A stretch of DNA of 64,000 bases, taken from contig NZ_AUBP01000001.1 in assembly GCF_000429305.1 (NCBI RefSeq), positions 248,001-312,000 on the forward strand. The letters run 5' to 3'. Shown piece after piece: positions 1 through 9,224 of this stretch. The notes under the pieces are model-generated. The model saw only the letters and a list, made by a program, of their open reading frames with translations, had not been told where the DNA came from and did not search any database. The position numbers were made by a program, and so were the translations under genes. Each line of letters starts with the position of its first letter. The stretch's first letter is position 1. The DNA comes from Desulfovibrio inopinatus DSM 10711. GTDB taxonomy: Bacteria; Desulfobacterota; Desulfovibrionia; Desulfovibrionales; Desulfovibrionaceae.

Positions 1-1
1 G

Positions 2-2647
2 CACATACAGCATGTTTCTGCTTTGAAGCGACGAGATTACTGGGGGGCACGCAACCGCAACGTCGGTTTGCATGATTTACTGATTGACCGTTTGACGGCC
101 AGAACTCTTTTTCCTGATCTTGCCGCGACCGGGCGATGTTGTTTTCGAGCGCATGGCAGACGTATCGCGGATCCTCTTCGTCTCGGTTCCCCAATGGAGG
201 CTGAGATCACCTATGAGGTGGATGCAGCAAGTGTGACTCCGGGAAGCAAGCATCTGGAATATATTCCAATGATTCAACTGGCGGACGAAATCATTCCGTT
301 TGAGCAGATAAAACATCGGTTTTTGGGACGGCCACTATACCTTGTGTACAACGAACGTCTTTACAGCTTGGCCGATGTCGACAGTACATGGGGCCAAGCG
401 ATGCAGGATGCCGGGTATCGTGTCCGTGTTCCCAAAACGGAAGTGAAAGAATTGTATATGGCCGGCATTGAACAACAAGGTCCTGCTCTCCCTGTTCCCG
501 AGGAATTCGCTCCGGTTTTGCTCGATATGCCTCCACCCGCCCCTTGCCTGGAGATTGACCCTCCCCATGTGGGAGAAGCAATTTCAGCAAGCATGTTCTT
601 TGATTATGCTGGCAAAGAGATCGATGCCCGCGACACTCGTTCAGCGCTTCTTGACGTTGATTCCTGGACACGGATCGAGCGTCAACCCGAAGAGGAAGCC
701 TTGCTGACGGAACGGCTTCTGCAAATTGGTGCGACTGCTGAGGAGACCGGTTTCACCGTGCCCGGAGATTCGTTGTTCGAAGCACTCGAAGCGCTTGCTC
801 CCTTGATGGAGGCTGGTTGGCGCGTACGGGGGAGGGATCAACGGGTCTTCGCTCCAAAAGGGACTTGCGCTGTCCGTATTGCATCATCGGGGATGGATTG
901 GTTCGACCTGGAAGGGGATGTCACCTTCGGTGACCTCATTATTCCCTTGCCCAAGGCGATACGGGTGTGGTTGCGCGGAGAGACAACAATAACGTTGGAT
1001 GACGGCCGTGTTGGCGTGTTGCCGAAAGGTTGGTTCGATCAATATGCATCCCGGCTTGGTCTTGGGCGTTCCATGCGAGAGACCGCCGAGGGCGGCGATC
1101 GATTGCGCTTTCACAACGCTCACGCTCTTCTTCTTGATGATCTGCTTGATCAGGCTGATCAGTCTCGTGTGGGGATGGATTTTTCTGATTTTCGACGTCG
1201 TATGCATGCCTTTGCTGGCATTGATCCGCCAGAACCACCGACATTGTTTCATGGAACATTACGGTCCTATCAGCGCGACGCTTTGGGATGGTTTGATTTC
1301 CTGGCCTCCTTTGGGTTTGGTGGTGTTCTGGCCGACGACATGGGGCTCGGCAAGACGGTTTCGGCTTTGGCCTGGTTGGCTTTGCTCAAGGAACGTCATC
1401 CTCAAAGCACTCCTGGCCCGTCGTTGGTTGTGGCCCCGACATCGCTTGTATTTCACTGGCAAGATGAAGCCAGGCGCTTTTGTCTGGCATTACGCGTTTT
1501 ACCGTATATCGGAAAAAATCGGGCAGCTTTGATTGAAGCCATACCGGAACATGACCTTGTTGTGACCACCTATGGCCTGTTGCGACGTGACATTGCTATG
1601 CTCAGGGATATTGACTGGACGTTGGTGCTCTTGGACGAAAGCCAAGCTATCAAGAACCCAAGCGCTCAAACGGCTAAAGCCGCGCGTGTGCTGCACGCGA
1701 AACATCGCGTATGCATGACAGGGACTCCGCTTGAAAATCGTTTGGATGAACTCTGGTCTCAACTGCACTTTCTCAATCCTGATCTTCTCGGTTCGCGTAA
1801 ATCCTTTGATGAACGTTTCTCCAAGCCCGTCTCCGAAGGCCAGGAGGGGGCCAAGTCCGTCCTGCAAGCACTGGTCAAACCGTTCATGTTACGCCGCACA
1901 AAAAACAGTGTTGCTGCGGACCTTCCTGAAAAACAGGAGTCGGTCATTGTGTGTGAACCAACACCGGCACAAGCGAAAGTTTATGCAAAATTGCGAAAGC
2001 ATTATCGTAATGAAATCTTGCGTACCGTCGATGCCAATGGGCTGGCTCGATCGAAAATCAAAGTCATTGAAGGCTTGTTGCGCCTGCGTCAGGCAGCCTG
2101 CCATCCTGCATTGGTAGGGGAAGCGGAGGCGGGATCAGGGAAGCTCGATACCATGATAGAACGGCTGGTCGAAGTGGTGTCGGAAGGCCATAAAGCGCTG
2201 GTTTTTTCTCAGTTCACGAAGTTTTTGTCGTTGATACAAGAACGTCTCGATGCAGTTGGTCTAATATACACCCGGCTGGATGGACGTACTTCGGTCGCAA
2301 AACGTAAAGAGCGCGTCGAGTCTTTTCAGGACGCTTCCGGGCCTCCCGTTTTTCTCATAAGTCTCAAAGCGGGTGGAGTCGGATTGAACCTGACCGCCGC
2401 CGACTATGTGTTCATTATGGATCCATGGTGGAATCCGGCTGCAGAGGCGCAAGCGATGGATCGAGCACACCGCATCGGACAGACGAAGACGGTCTTTGCT
2501 TATAAGCTCATTTGCAAAGATACCATCGACGAGCAGGTTCTCAAGTTACAGGATGCCAAAAAAGATCTTGCCCGTATTATTGAGCATGGGACAACATCGA
2601 CCATTGCATCGTTGACTCGAGAGGATCTTGACGCACTGTTTTCGTAA
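2..2647 (+). CDS. SNF2-family DEAD/DEAH-like helicase (5' end outside window)
   Basis: ATP-dependent DNA translocase of the SWI2/SNF2 superfamily, probably acting on protein-DNA complexes or in transcription or repair. The frame is open to the window edge, so the TTG at 23 is probably not the start and the N-terminus is missing. Counting from that TTG, motif I (DDMGLGKT) is near residue 438, motif II is DESQ (near 536), motif III is MTGTPLENR, motif V is GGVGLNLT (near 785) and motif VI is AHRIGQT (near 815). All helicase motifs are intact. The region before residue about 400 is probably the start of the bacterial SNF2-specific N-terminal domain. A hairpin follows the stop codon and the next gene is convergent. 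The family call is firm; the cellular role is unknown. Confidence 0.93.
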   Translation, partial: HIQHVSALKRRDYWGARNRNVGLHDLLIDRLTARTLFPDLAATGRCCFRAHGRRIADPLRLGSPMEAEITYEVDAASVTPGSKHLEYIPMIQLADEIIPFEQIKHRFLGRPLYLVYNERLYSLADVDSTWGQAMQDAGYRVRVPKTEVKELYMAGIEQQGPALPVPEEFAPVLLDMPPPAPCLEIDPPHVGEAISASMFFDYAGKEIDARDTRSALLDVDSWTRIERQPEEEALLTERLLQIGATAEETGFTVPGDSLFEALEALAPLMEAGWRVRGRDQRVFAPKGTCAVRIASSGMDWFDLEGDVTFGDLIIPLPKAIRVWLRGETTITLDDGRVGVLPKGWFDQYASRLGLGRSMRETAEGGDRLRFHNAHALLLDDLLDQADQSRVGMDFSDFRRRMHAFAGIDPPEPPTLFHGTLRSYQRDALGWFDFLASFGFGGVLADDMGLGKTVSALAWLALLKERHPQSTPGPSLVVAPTSLVFHWQDEARRFCLALRVLPYIGKNRAALIEAIPEHDLVVTTYGLLRRDIAMLRDIDWTLVLLDESQAIKNPSAQTAKAARVLHAKHRVCMTGTPLENRLDELWSQLHFLNPDLLGSRKSFDERFSKPVSEGQEGAKSVLQALVKPFMLRRTKNSVAADLPEKQESVIVCEPTPAQAKVYAKLRKHYRNEILRTVDANGLARSKIKVIEGLLRLRQAACHPALVGEAEAGSGKLDTMIERLVEVVSEGHKALVFSQFTKFLSLIQERLDAVGLIYTRLDGRTSVAKRKERVESFQDASGPPVFLISLKAGGVGLNLTAADYVFIMDPWWNPAAEAQAMDRAHRIGQTKTVFAYKLICKDTIDEQVLKLQDAKKDLARIIEHGTTSTIASLTREDLDALFS

Positions 2648-2675
2648 TGTTGCAGAAGACGGATAAAAGAATATA

Positions 2676-2710
2676 CCATGGCCGGCGAGGGCGTTCTCTG
2701 CCGGCCATGG
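2676..2710. terminator. bidirectional terminator hairpin
   Basis: A perfect 11-bp inverted repeat (CCATGGCCGGC at 2676-2686 and its complement at 2700-2710) with a 13-nt loop. It lies between the stops of two convergent genes. No long T-tract follows. Confidence 0.65.
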
Positions 2711-2713
2711 TTG

Positions 2714-3895
2714 TCAGATTGAGTTGGCGACGCAGCGGGCGTAGTTGAAAATTCGTCGATCGTCACCTTGTGGGCCAAACCCTTGAGGATAGTCGGCAGG
2801 ATCTCCGGCCTTGGGATCGCTTCGTTGTGCTCCGGCTCCATGAACATCCATGTACGTGGGTTCTCTTCCACTACGCGGAAGGGAAAAGTATCCCATGGCC
2901 TGGCCAAAGGCCACATAGACAGCGTGTTCAGCATCCCGATGGGGCGGGCCTTCGCGGTGAGTGGTGCCTGTCCAGTAATACGACTGGATATCGGTGGTTG
3001 AGAAGATTGGGTCAATGGCCGCCGTTCCTGTGGTGGTCGGGCTTCGTGTGTAGTCCACAATGGATTGCAGTTCCTTGGCATTGGGCAATCGCCAGTCGCT
3101 TCGTCCGCCCAAAGTCAGATTTTCGCAATATGCCAGACTGTCTTCCCAATTATAGGTTGTGCCGCTATCATTTTGTTGCCACATCAGGCCGGTTGCCTGA
3201 TCTGTGACCGTTCCGTTTCCATTGTCCACGAAGTCATTGTTCCCATAGTTTGGGTTGCCCCGAACGTATCGGACATAGCGCGTGTCACGTCGACCGTGCC
3301 GTGCTTCCTTCGGATAGCCCTTGATACGACCATCGGCAAAATTGACCCCGAAAGCCGTTGCGCTTCCATTCATGGTAGTTCCCTTGTACACCGTGGAAGA
3401 CCAATCCTGACAATCGATGGAGCGCTCTCCCTTTGATGTCTCACCATAAGCGAATTCGAAGTATCGGGTGTCGATAAAGGGTTTCGACGCTGTAGCGGAT
3501 CGGCTCAATTGTCCGCTGAAGTCGATGAGAGAATACAGCTCTTTAATGGTGGGCATGCGCCAATCCGTGTAGCCGCCGACGGTAACGGATGCTGCATTGT
3601 TTTTGGCGTCGCGCCAACTCATTTTATCCCCACGGGCCGCAACCCACATCAGACCGGTGTTGATATCGCTGATCGTTCCATCGCCATTGTCACGATACCG
3701 CGGAGTATTTCCGTCATACTGGGCGTCTTGACCATAAAATGGTTCTCCTTCGGCCGGGCACGCGATGGGACGAGAGTTGTCAAAGCATTCATTCTGCCCG
3801 GTGTCGACAATCGTGTACGTCGTGTTCATGGCATTCGCATAGGCCGGGAACAGCAGAACGGTACATAAGACAAGAAAGCAATGTATTTTTATCAT
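2714..3895 (-). CDS. secreted DUF1566 (Lcl C-terminal) double-domain protein
   Basis: Exported protein of unknown function with two tandem DUF1566/Lcl-type domains. Each domain carries the hallmark pattern of D-x-G-DGT/NGT, TGLMW and YTDWRMP or RSDWRLP followed by a KELYSL/KELQSI helix. The first spans roughly residues 45-180 and the second 215-390. The ATG at 3895 is chosen because AAGGAG precedes it and the product then begins with a clean signal peptide ending in YANA. An in-frame start 13 codons upstream would bury that signal. The domain is common in surface or secreted proteins, sometimes linked to adhesion or FGE-like folds; no activity can be assigned. It is divergent from the kinase/GGDEF gene. 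Confidence 0.85.
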   Translation of the reverse strand: MIKIHCFLVLCTVLLFPAYANAMNTTYTIVDTGQNECFDNSRPIACPAEGEPFYGQDAQYDGNTPRYRDNGDGTISDINTGLMWVAARGDKMSWRDAKNNAASVTVGGYTDWRMPTIKELYSLIDFSGQLSRSATASKPFIDTRYFEFAYGETSKGERSIDCQDWSSTVYKGTTMNGSATAFGVNFADGRIKGYPKEARHGRRDTRYVRYVRGNPNYGNNDFVDNGNGTVTDQATGLMWQQNDSGTTYNWEDSLAYCENLTLGGRSDWRLPNAKELQSIVDYTRSPTTTGTAAIDPIFSTTDIQSYYWTGTTHREGPPHRDAEHAVYVAFGQAMGYFSLPRSGREPTYMDVHGAGAQRSDPKAGDPADYPQGFGPQGDDRRIFNYARCVANSI

Positions 3896-4091
3896 GGAGC
3901 ACTCCTTGAGAAAGCGTATGGAGAAATCATTCATCGTTTACCCTCTTGATTTTAGAGTGCACCACTGTCGTGAATGGGTTACAAATTCTCTTTGCTTGAC
4001 TTTCGTTTCCTTTTTGTTTTGGAAGCACGCTGAAGTATTACAGAGCGTGTTCATAGAGTTGCTATGAGACAGGCTGTTCACTGGAGGCCTT

Positions 4092-7000
4092 ATGGATGTG
4101 TTGCAAGGGTATCAAGGGTGCGAACAAATTTATGAAAGCGCGACATCGTTGGTTTTTCGGGGCCAACGAGAGAGTGATGGGAAATCCGTTGTTCTCAAAT
4201 TTCTCAAGGGGGTGCGTCCCGCCTTGGGGGAATTGTCCCGCTATCGGAATGAATACAATTTGCTGCGTTCTCTTCATATCGACACAGTCGTTACAGCCTT
4301 TTCTCTCGTGAATGTTGAAAATAGTCTTCTGCTCGAAGTTGAAGATTTCGGTGGGCATTCACTCAAAATATTGGCTGCTCAAAAGCCGTTTTCACTTCGG
4401 GAGGTGTTGCAAATCGTTTTTGCTGTGAGCGATGCGCTTTGCCGGCTTCACGAACAACATATTCTGCATAAAGACCTCAACCCTTCCAATATTGTGTACA
4501 ATCCAGAGACCGGCGCATGCAAATTGATTGATTTTGGTCTGGCAACGCGTCTGTCTGCAACGAATCCGAGTCAGAACCAGTCTGATACTCTTGAAGGGAC
4601 ACTCGCATATATTTCTCCTGAACAAACCGGTCGAATGAACCGACAAATCGATTATCGTACGGACCTCTATTCCCTGGGGGTGAGCATGTATGAACTGCTG
4701 ACCGGGACGCTGCCCTTTGAGGCTGCCCACCCCATGGAAATGGTCTATGCGCATATTGCCACCGAGCCCAAGCCTGTTTCCACGGTGAATCCAGCCGTTC
4801 CACCCGTGGTCTCTGCCATTGTGGCAAGGCTCATGGCCAAGACGGCGGAAAAACGCTACCAGACTGCGGCGGGTCTCAAGGCAGACATAGAAAATTGCAT
4901 AGAACAGCTCCGAAACGAAGGCCAGATAACGTCGTTTCCGCTTGGAAGGAGTGACACTTCCAATATTTTTTATCTGCCGCAAAAGCTCTATGGTCGAGGT
5001 CAAGAAATTGATTTATTATTGTCACTTTTCTCTGATCGCGTCGTCCAGCAGGGACGGATGGCTTTCATGCTTGTGTCTGGCTACTCAGGAACCGGCAAAA
5101 CCTCGCTTGTTAAAGAAATTCATAAGCCCATCACACAAAGCAAGGGCTATTTCATCGCAGGAAAATTCGATCAACATCAACGGGCAATCCCGTACTTTGC
5201 ATTGAAACAAGCGTTAACCGGGCTGGTCGATGCATGGCTTTCCGAAAGCCGGGAACGGCTCGATGCTATTGCCGATGCACTTCGTGATGCTTTGGGGCAG
5301 GTGGGGCAGGTCATGGTGGACCTTGTTCCAGGCCTGGAGCTTATCCTTGGGCCACAACCCGAAGTGCCCGTGTTGTCCGGTATGGAAGCCCAAAACCGTT
5401 TTAGCTATGTTTGCCGGAATTTTTTTCGTAGTGCAGCTCAGCCGGATCGACCATTGGTGCTGTTCATTGATGACCTACAATGGGCTGATCTCGCATCGCT
5501 CAATGTGTTGTCGACATTGTTGACCGATCAGCACATGTCGAGTTTGTTTCTTATTGGTGCATATCGCGACAACGAAGTTCCTGCTTCGCATCCACTGCGG
5601 CTCCTTCTCGATAGTTTGGCCAAACAGAACATACGTCCCGAAACGATTCACGTCGGGAATTTGCAGCAAACAGATGTCGCGGAATTATGTGCTGATGCAT
5701 TGCATACCGAGGTTTCACTGACTGAGGAACTTGCTCACCTTATCCACGCCAAAACATTGGGCAACCCATTCTTCGTCGCACAGTTTCTGAAGCGCATCTA
5801 CGCTGAAGAACTCATCTCGTTTGATCTCCAGTCGGGGCAGTGGCGTTGGGAAATCGAAGAGATTCGATGTCGGAACATTCCGGATGATGTCGTTCAGCTT
5901 ATGATGGCCAAAATTGAAACGCTCTCCGACGATCTGCAGACATTGTTGAAACTCGCGGCCTGTATTGGGAACGCCTTCACGCTCGAAACATTAAATATGA
6001 TTTATGATGCACCTGAAGAGCAGATTCAAAAGCTTCTCATGGAGGCTGTTGGTGAAGGGGTGATTCTTGTTCATGATGTGAAGCGGCTTCGTTTTTCTCA
6101 TGATCGCATTCAACAAGCGTGTTACGTCCTTTTACAAGACGCCGAAGTCATGCACCTGAGGATCGGACGTCTCCTCCTGGAAAAAAGTGATACCACGACC
6201 AATACGAGTCGATTATTTGAGGTCGTCAACCATCTTGATGAAGCGTTAGATTTCATTTCTGATCGACAGGAACGTAATACCTTGGGCGCGCTCAACCTGG
6301 ACGCTGGGCGGCGTGCAAAGGACGGAACGGCGTATGCCGCTGCCATTCGATATCTTCAGGTCGCGCGGGATTTGCTTCCTTCTGATGCTTGGGATGGTCT
6401 GTATGACCTCACTTTTTCCATTCATTGTGAACTCGCGTTGAATCTCCATTTCGGGGGAGAAACGGACAACCTCGAACATTTGTTTACCACCTTGCTTACA
6501 CACGCCGCATCGCTTGAAGATACCGTGAAGGTGCATATGATTCGTATGCGGCATTATCATTTGTCTGGTGACTATAACATGGCTGTCGAAATTCAAATAG
6601 ACGCCTTGGAAACGCTTGGCGTGAGAATTCGCGACAAGGAATTGCCTCGTTTACTTGAAGCAGAATTAGCGGCCGTTTCTCTCCTTCTCGGCGAACGCCG
6701 TATTGAGCAACTTGTCGATGATCGGCACATGGATTCACCTCGTCACCAAGCGATCATGGATATTCTCATGGAGATGTGGACGAGTGCATATCTCGCTTCA
6801 CAGCTTGAGCTCGTTGCCTGGGCGTCGTGTAAAATGACGAGTATATCGTTGGAACACGGCAACAATCATCTCACGTCGTATGGATATATGAATTATGGTT
6901 TTGTTTGCGTGGCGTTATTGGGCCAGTACGAGACGGGGCATCGTTTCGGCACGGTTGCCATCCAATTGGCAGAACGGTTCGATGATATGCTTATGCGTGG

Positions 7001-9143
7001 CAAAGCCTATCTCATGTTTGCCGTGTTCATTAATCACTGGCGTGAGCCGTTGTCATCGTCTTTTGAATACTACCACAAAGCCTTTCCCTTGCTTGTAGAA
7101 AATGGGGACTGGACGTTCGCCGGGTATTGCGCGGAGTTTGTTATTTCCGATCCGATGATATTCGGTTTTCCCTGTGAGGAGCTGTACACAGAAGCGAAGC
7201 GATATATTCCTTTTCTCCAGAGTAACGCTCCGGTGGTGCTCGATGAGTTCTTTCTGCCAGCTTGTCTCAACCCGCTCTTACAGCTTCTCGGGCAGACCCA
7301 AAATGATGCCACGCTGGACGATGAGGCGTTTCAAGAAGCAGCGTTTTTACGGAATTATGCAAATAATCCTCTCGCTCTCTCCTATTTTTATGTGGTCAAA
7401 CTCAGGAGTTTGTATTGGTTCGGTCATTTTGACGATGCGCTGGCCATGATTGATAGCATTGAAGTTGTCGCATCGGTCGCGCTTGCTCAGGTAAAGGTTG
7501 CTGAAGGGTATTTCTTTGCATGCTTGACAATTTTTGCCTGCTGGGAAGGACAGGACGAACAGGAGCGAACACGTTTGCTCGGCATTGTCGAACAGTATCA
7601 GGACAAGATGAAGGTTTGGGCCGAAAACAGTCCAGCAAATTTCAAGCACAAATATCTTCTTGTCGAGGCGGAACGTGCACGTGTGGAAGGCCGATACTGG
7701 GAGGCATTCACGCTCTATGAGTCGGCCATTACCGAAGCGCAACAAAGTGGCTACATCAATAATACGGCGTTAGCTCACGAGTGCTGCGCTCGATATTTAC
7801 TGTCACGCGATCAGTACCGCATTGCCGCCTACCATATGACCGAAGCACGGTATACCTATCTTAAGTGGGGAGCCATCGCGAAAGCGAAACAAATAGAACG
7901 TGACTATGGAAATTTGCTGTTAAGTTCGGTTCCCTCCTCTTCCACCATGCGAGATATGACATCGACATTGACGACAACGTTATCGACCTATGAAACAACA
8001 GGTTCGCCGAACTCGCTCGATATTATTTCCATTGTGGAGGCATCGCAGAGTCTGGCCAGTGAGATTGATCTGGAGCAGCTTCTTGATACCATGATGCATA
8101 TTGTGACGGAAAATGCTGGAGCGAATCGGGCAATATTGTTGCTTCCGAAGAGAGGAGACTGGCACATTCAGGCGGAAACGCGATCGGAATGGAATCGTGT
8201 CGAGATTGTATTGGATGAGACATCTCCCCGACGTTCAACGGTGGGATTCCCTTTGAGTCTGATCAATTATTGCGCTCGAAAGCAAGAACGTGTCGTGCTC
8301 AGTTCTGCCGCACAGCAGGGGGCGTTCTCTCACGATCCCTATTTTGTGGCTTCACGTATGAAGTCGGCCATGGCTCTCCCTCTCGTGCATTCCGGTATTG
8401 TCAAAAGCATGTTGTATCTTGAAAACAGCCTGACGGAAGATGCCTTTACGCAGCGTCATCTTAATGTGCTTGAGTTGCTTTCTTCGCAAATCGTCATTTC
8501 TTTGGAAAATGCGACTTTTTACAAAGAGCTTGGGCAAATGGTCGAGCAGAGGACGGCAGAACTTGTTACTGTCAATGAAGAGCTGCAGGAAGCCAATATC
8601 CGTTTGGAGCAATTGTCTCAAGTCGATGGACTGACAAACCTGTCAAACCGTCGTTTTCTTGATGAATTTGTTGATCGCGAATGGAGACGGCATGCTCGTA
8701 TGGGGTACGACTTCTCTCTTATTCTCTGTGATATCGATTTCTTCAAACGATTCAATGATACGTATGGACACATTGAAGGAGATCGTTGCCTCTCTGCCAT
8801 TGCCCATGCGTTACGATCTGTGATGAAACGGCCCGGAGACCTCGCGGCTCGATATGGGGGGGAAGAATTTGTCGTGGTCTTGTCTGAGACAGATATGGAT
8901 GGGCTTGAGGCAATCATTCAAAAAATTCAGGATAATGTCCAAACTCTTGCCATTCCACATGAGCAATCCCCGGTGAGTCCTTGGGTAAGTCTCAGTCTTG
9001 GCGCGATGCATGTCGTCCCAACGTATGAATATAGCGTCCAGGATGCATTCTATACGGTGGATAGAAACCTATACGCAGCGAAAGCCCAAGGGCGAAATTG
9101 TGCTGTTATAACAGAGAGAATTGTTCGATGTCCGACAGGGTGA
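4092..9143 (+). CDS. hybrid Ser/Thr kinase - AAA ATPase - GAF - diguanylate cyclase
   Basis: Giant multidomain cytoplasmic signalling protein (1683 aa). Residues 1-270 are a eukaryotic-type Ser/Thr kinase with HKDLNPSN (about 126-133; catalytic Asp and Asn present) and DFG (about 147). Residues about 285-650 are a PknK/MalT-like AAA ATPase with Walker A GYSGTGKTS (about 330) and Walker B LFIDDLQWAD (about 460). Residues 650-1290 are helical, TPR-like. About 1305-1480 is a GAF domain, followed by a short coiled coil. About 1510-1675 is a GGDEF domain with GGEEF (about 1588) and an intact RPGD inhibitory site five residues upstream. The likely output is cyclic di-GMP, controlled by a bound ligand and possibly by phosphorylation. 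GGAGG precedes the ATG. No transmembrane segment is visible. The ligand is unknown. Confidence 0.92.
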   Translation: MDVLQGYQGCEQIYESATSLVFRGQRESDGKSVVLKFLKGVRPALGELSRYRNEYNLLRSLHIDTVVTAFSLVNVENSLLLEVEDFGGHSLKILAAQKPFSLREVLQIVFAVSDALCRLHEQHILHKDLNPSNIVYNPETGACKLIDFGLATRLSATNPSQNQSDTLEGTLAYISPEQTGRMNRQIDYRTDLYSLGVSMYELLTGTLPFEAAHPMEMVYAHIATEPKPVSTVNPAVPPVVSAIVARLMAKTAEKRYQTAAGLKADIENCIEQLRNEGQITSFPLGRSDTSNIFYLPQKLYGRGQEIDLLLSLFSDRVVQQGRMAFMLVSGYSGTGKTSLVKEIHKPITQSKGYFIAGKFDQHQRAIPYFALKQALTGLVDAWLSESRERLDAIADALRDALGQVGQVMVDLVPGLELILGPQPEVPVLSGMEAQNRFSYVCRNFFRSAAQPDRPLVLFIDDLQWADLASLNVLSTLLTDQHMSSLFLIGAYRDNEVPASHPLRLLLDSLAKQNIRPETIHVGNLQQTDVAELCADALHTEVSLTEELAHLIHAKTLGNPFFVAQFLKRIYAEELISFDLQSGQWRWEIEEIRCRNIPDDVVQLMMAKIETLSDDLQTLLKLAACIGNAFTLETLNMIYDAPEEQIQKLLMEAVGEGVILVHDVKRLRFSHDRIQQACYVLLQDAEVMHLRIGRLLLEKSDTTTNTSRLFEVVNHLDEALDFISDRQERNTLGALNLDAGRRAKDGTAYAAAIRYLQVARDLLPSDAWDGLYDLTFSIHCELALNLHFGGETDNLEHLFTTLLTHAASLEDTVKVHMIRMRHYHLSGDYNMAVEIQIDALETLGVRIRDKELPRLLEAELAAVSLLLGERRIEQLVDDRHMDSPRHQAIMDILMEMWTSAYLASQLELVAWASCKMTSISLEHGNNHLTSYGYMNYGFVCVALLGQYETGHRFGTVAIQLAERFDDMLMRGKAYLMFAVFINHWREPLSSSFEYYHKAFPLLVENGDWTFAGYCAEFVISDPMIFGFPCEELYTEAKRYIPFLQSNAPVVLDEFFLPACLNPLLQLLGQTQNDATLDDEAFQEAAFLRNYANNPLALSYFYVVKLRSLYWFGHFDDALAMIDSIEVVASVALAQVKVAEGYFFACLTIFACWEGQDEQERTRLLGIVEQYQDKMKVWAENSPANFKHKYLLVEAERARVEGRYWEAFTLYESAITEAQQSGYINNTALAHECCARYLLSRDQYRIAAYHMTEARYTYLKWGAIAKAKQIERDYGNLLLSSVPSSSTMRDMTSTLTTTLSTYETTGSPNSLDIISIVEASQSLASEIDLEQLLDTMMHIVTENAGANRAILLLPKRGDWHIQAETRSEWNRVEIVLDETSPRRSTVGFPLSLINYCARKQERVVLSSAAQQGAFSHDPYFVASRMKSAMALPLVHSGIVKSMLYLENSLTEDAFTQRHLNVLELLSSQIVISLENATFYKELGQMVEQRTAELVTVNEELQEANIRLEQLSQVDGLTNLSNRRFLDEFVDREWRRHARMGYDFSLILCDIDFFKRFNDTYGHIEGDRCLSAIAHALRSVMKRPGDLAARYGGEEFVVVLSETDMDGLEAIIQKIQDNVQTLAIPHEQSPVSPWVSLSLGAMHVVPTYEYSVQDAFYTVDRNLYAAKAQGRNCAVITERIVRCPTG

Positions 9144-9171
9144 GGAGGAATGAAGCAAGAACGTTTGAGAA

Positions 9172-9202
9172 GCATCTGAGGAAGAAAACCTTCCCCAGAT
9201 GC
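9172..9202. terminator. bidirectional terminator hairpin
   Basis: A 13-bp stem with one mismatch (arms 9172-9184 and 9190-9202) and a 5-nt loop. It sits between the convergent kinase/GGDEF gene and the RND pump operon; T-rich sequence follows on the plus strand. Confidence 0.7.
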
Positions 9203-9224
9203 CAGATACATTTATTTTGTGTTT

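Noticed and set aside
23-25. TTG at 23 as the real start of the SNF2 gene
   Set aside because: The frame is open to the window edge and the family has a longer N-terminal region.
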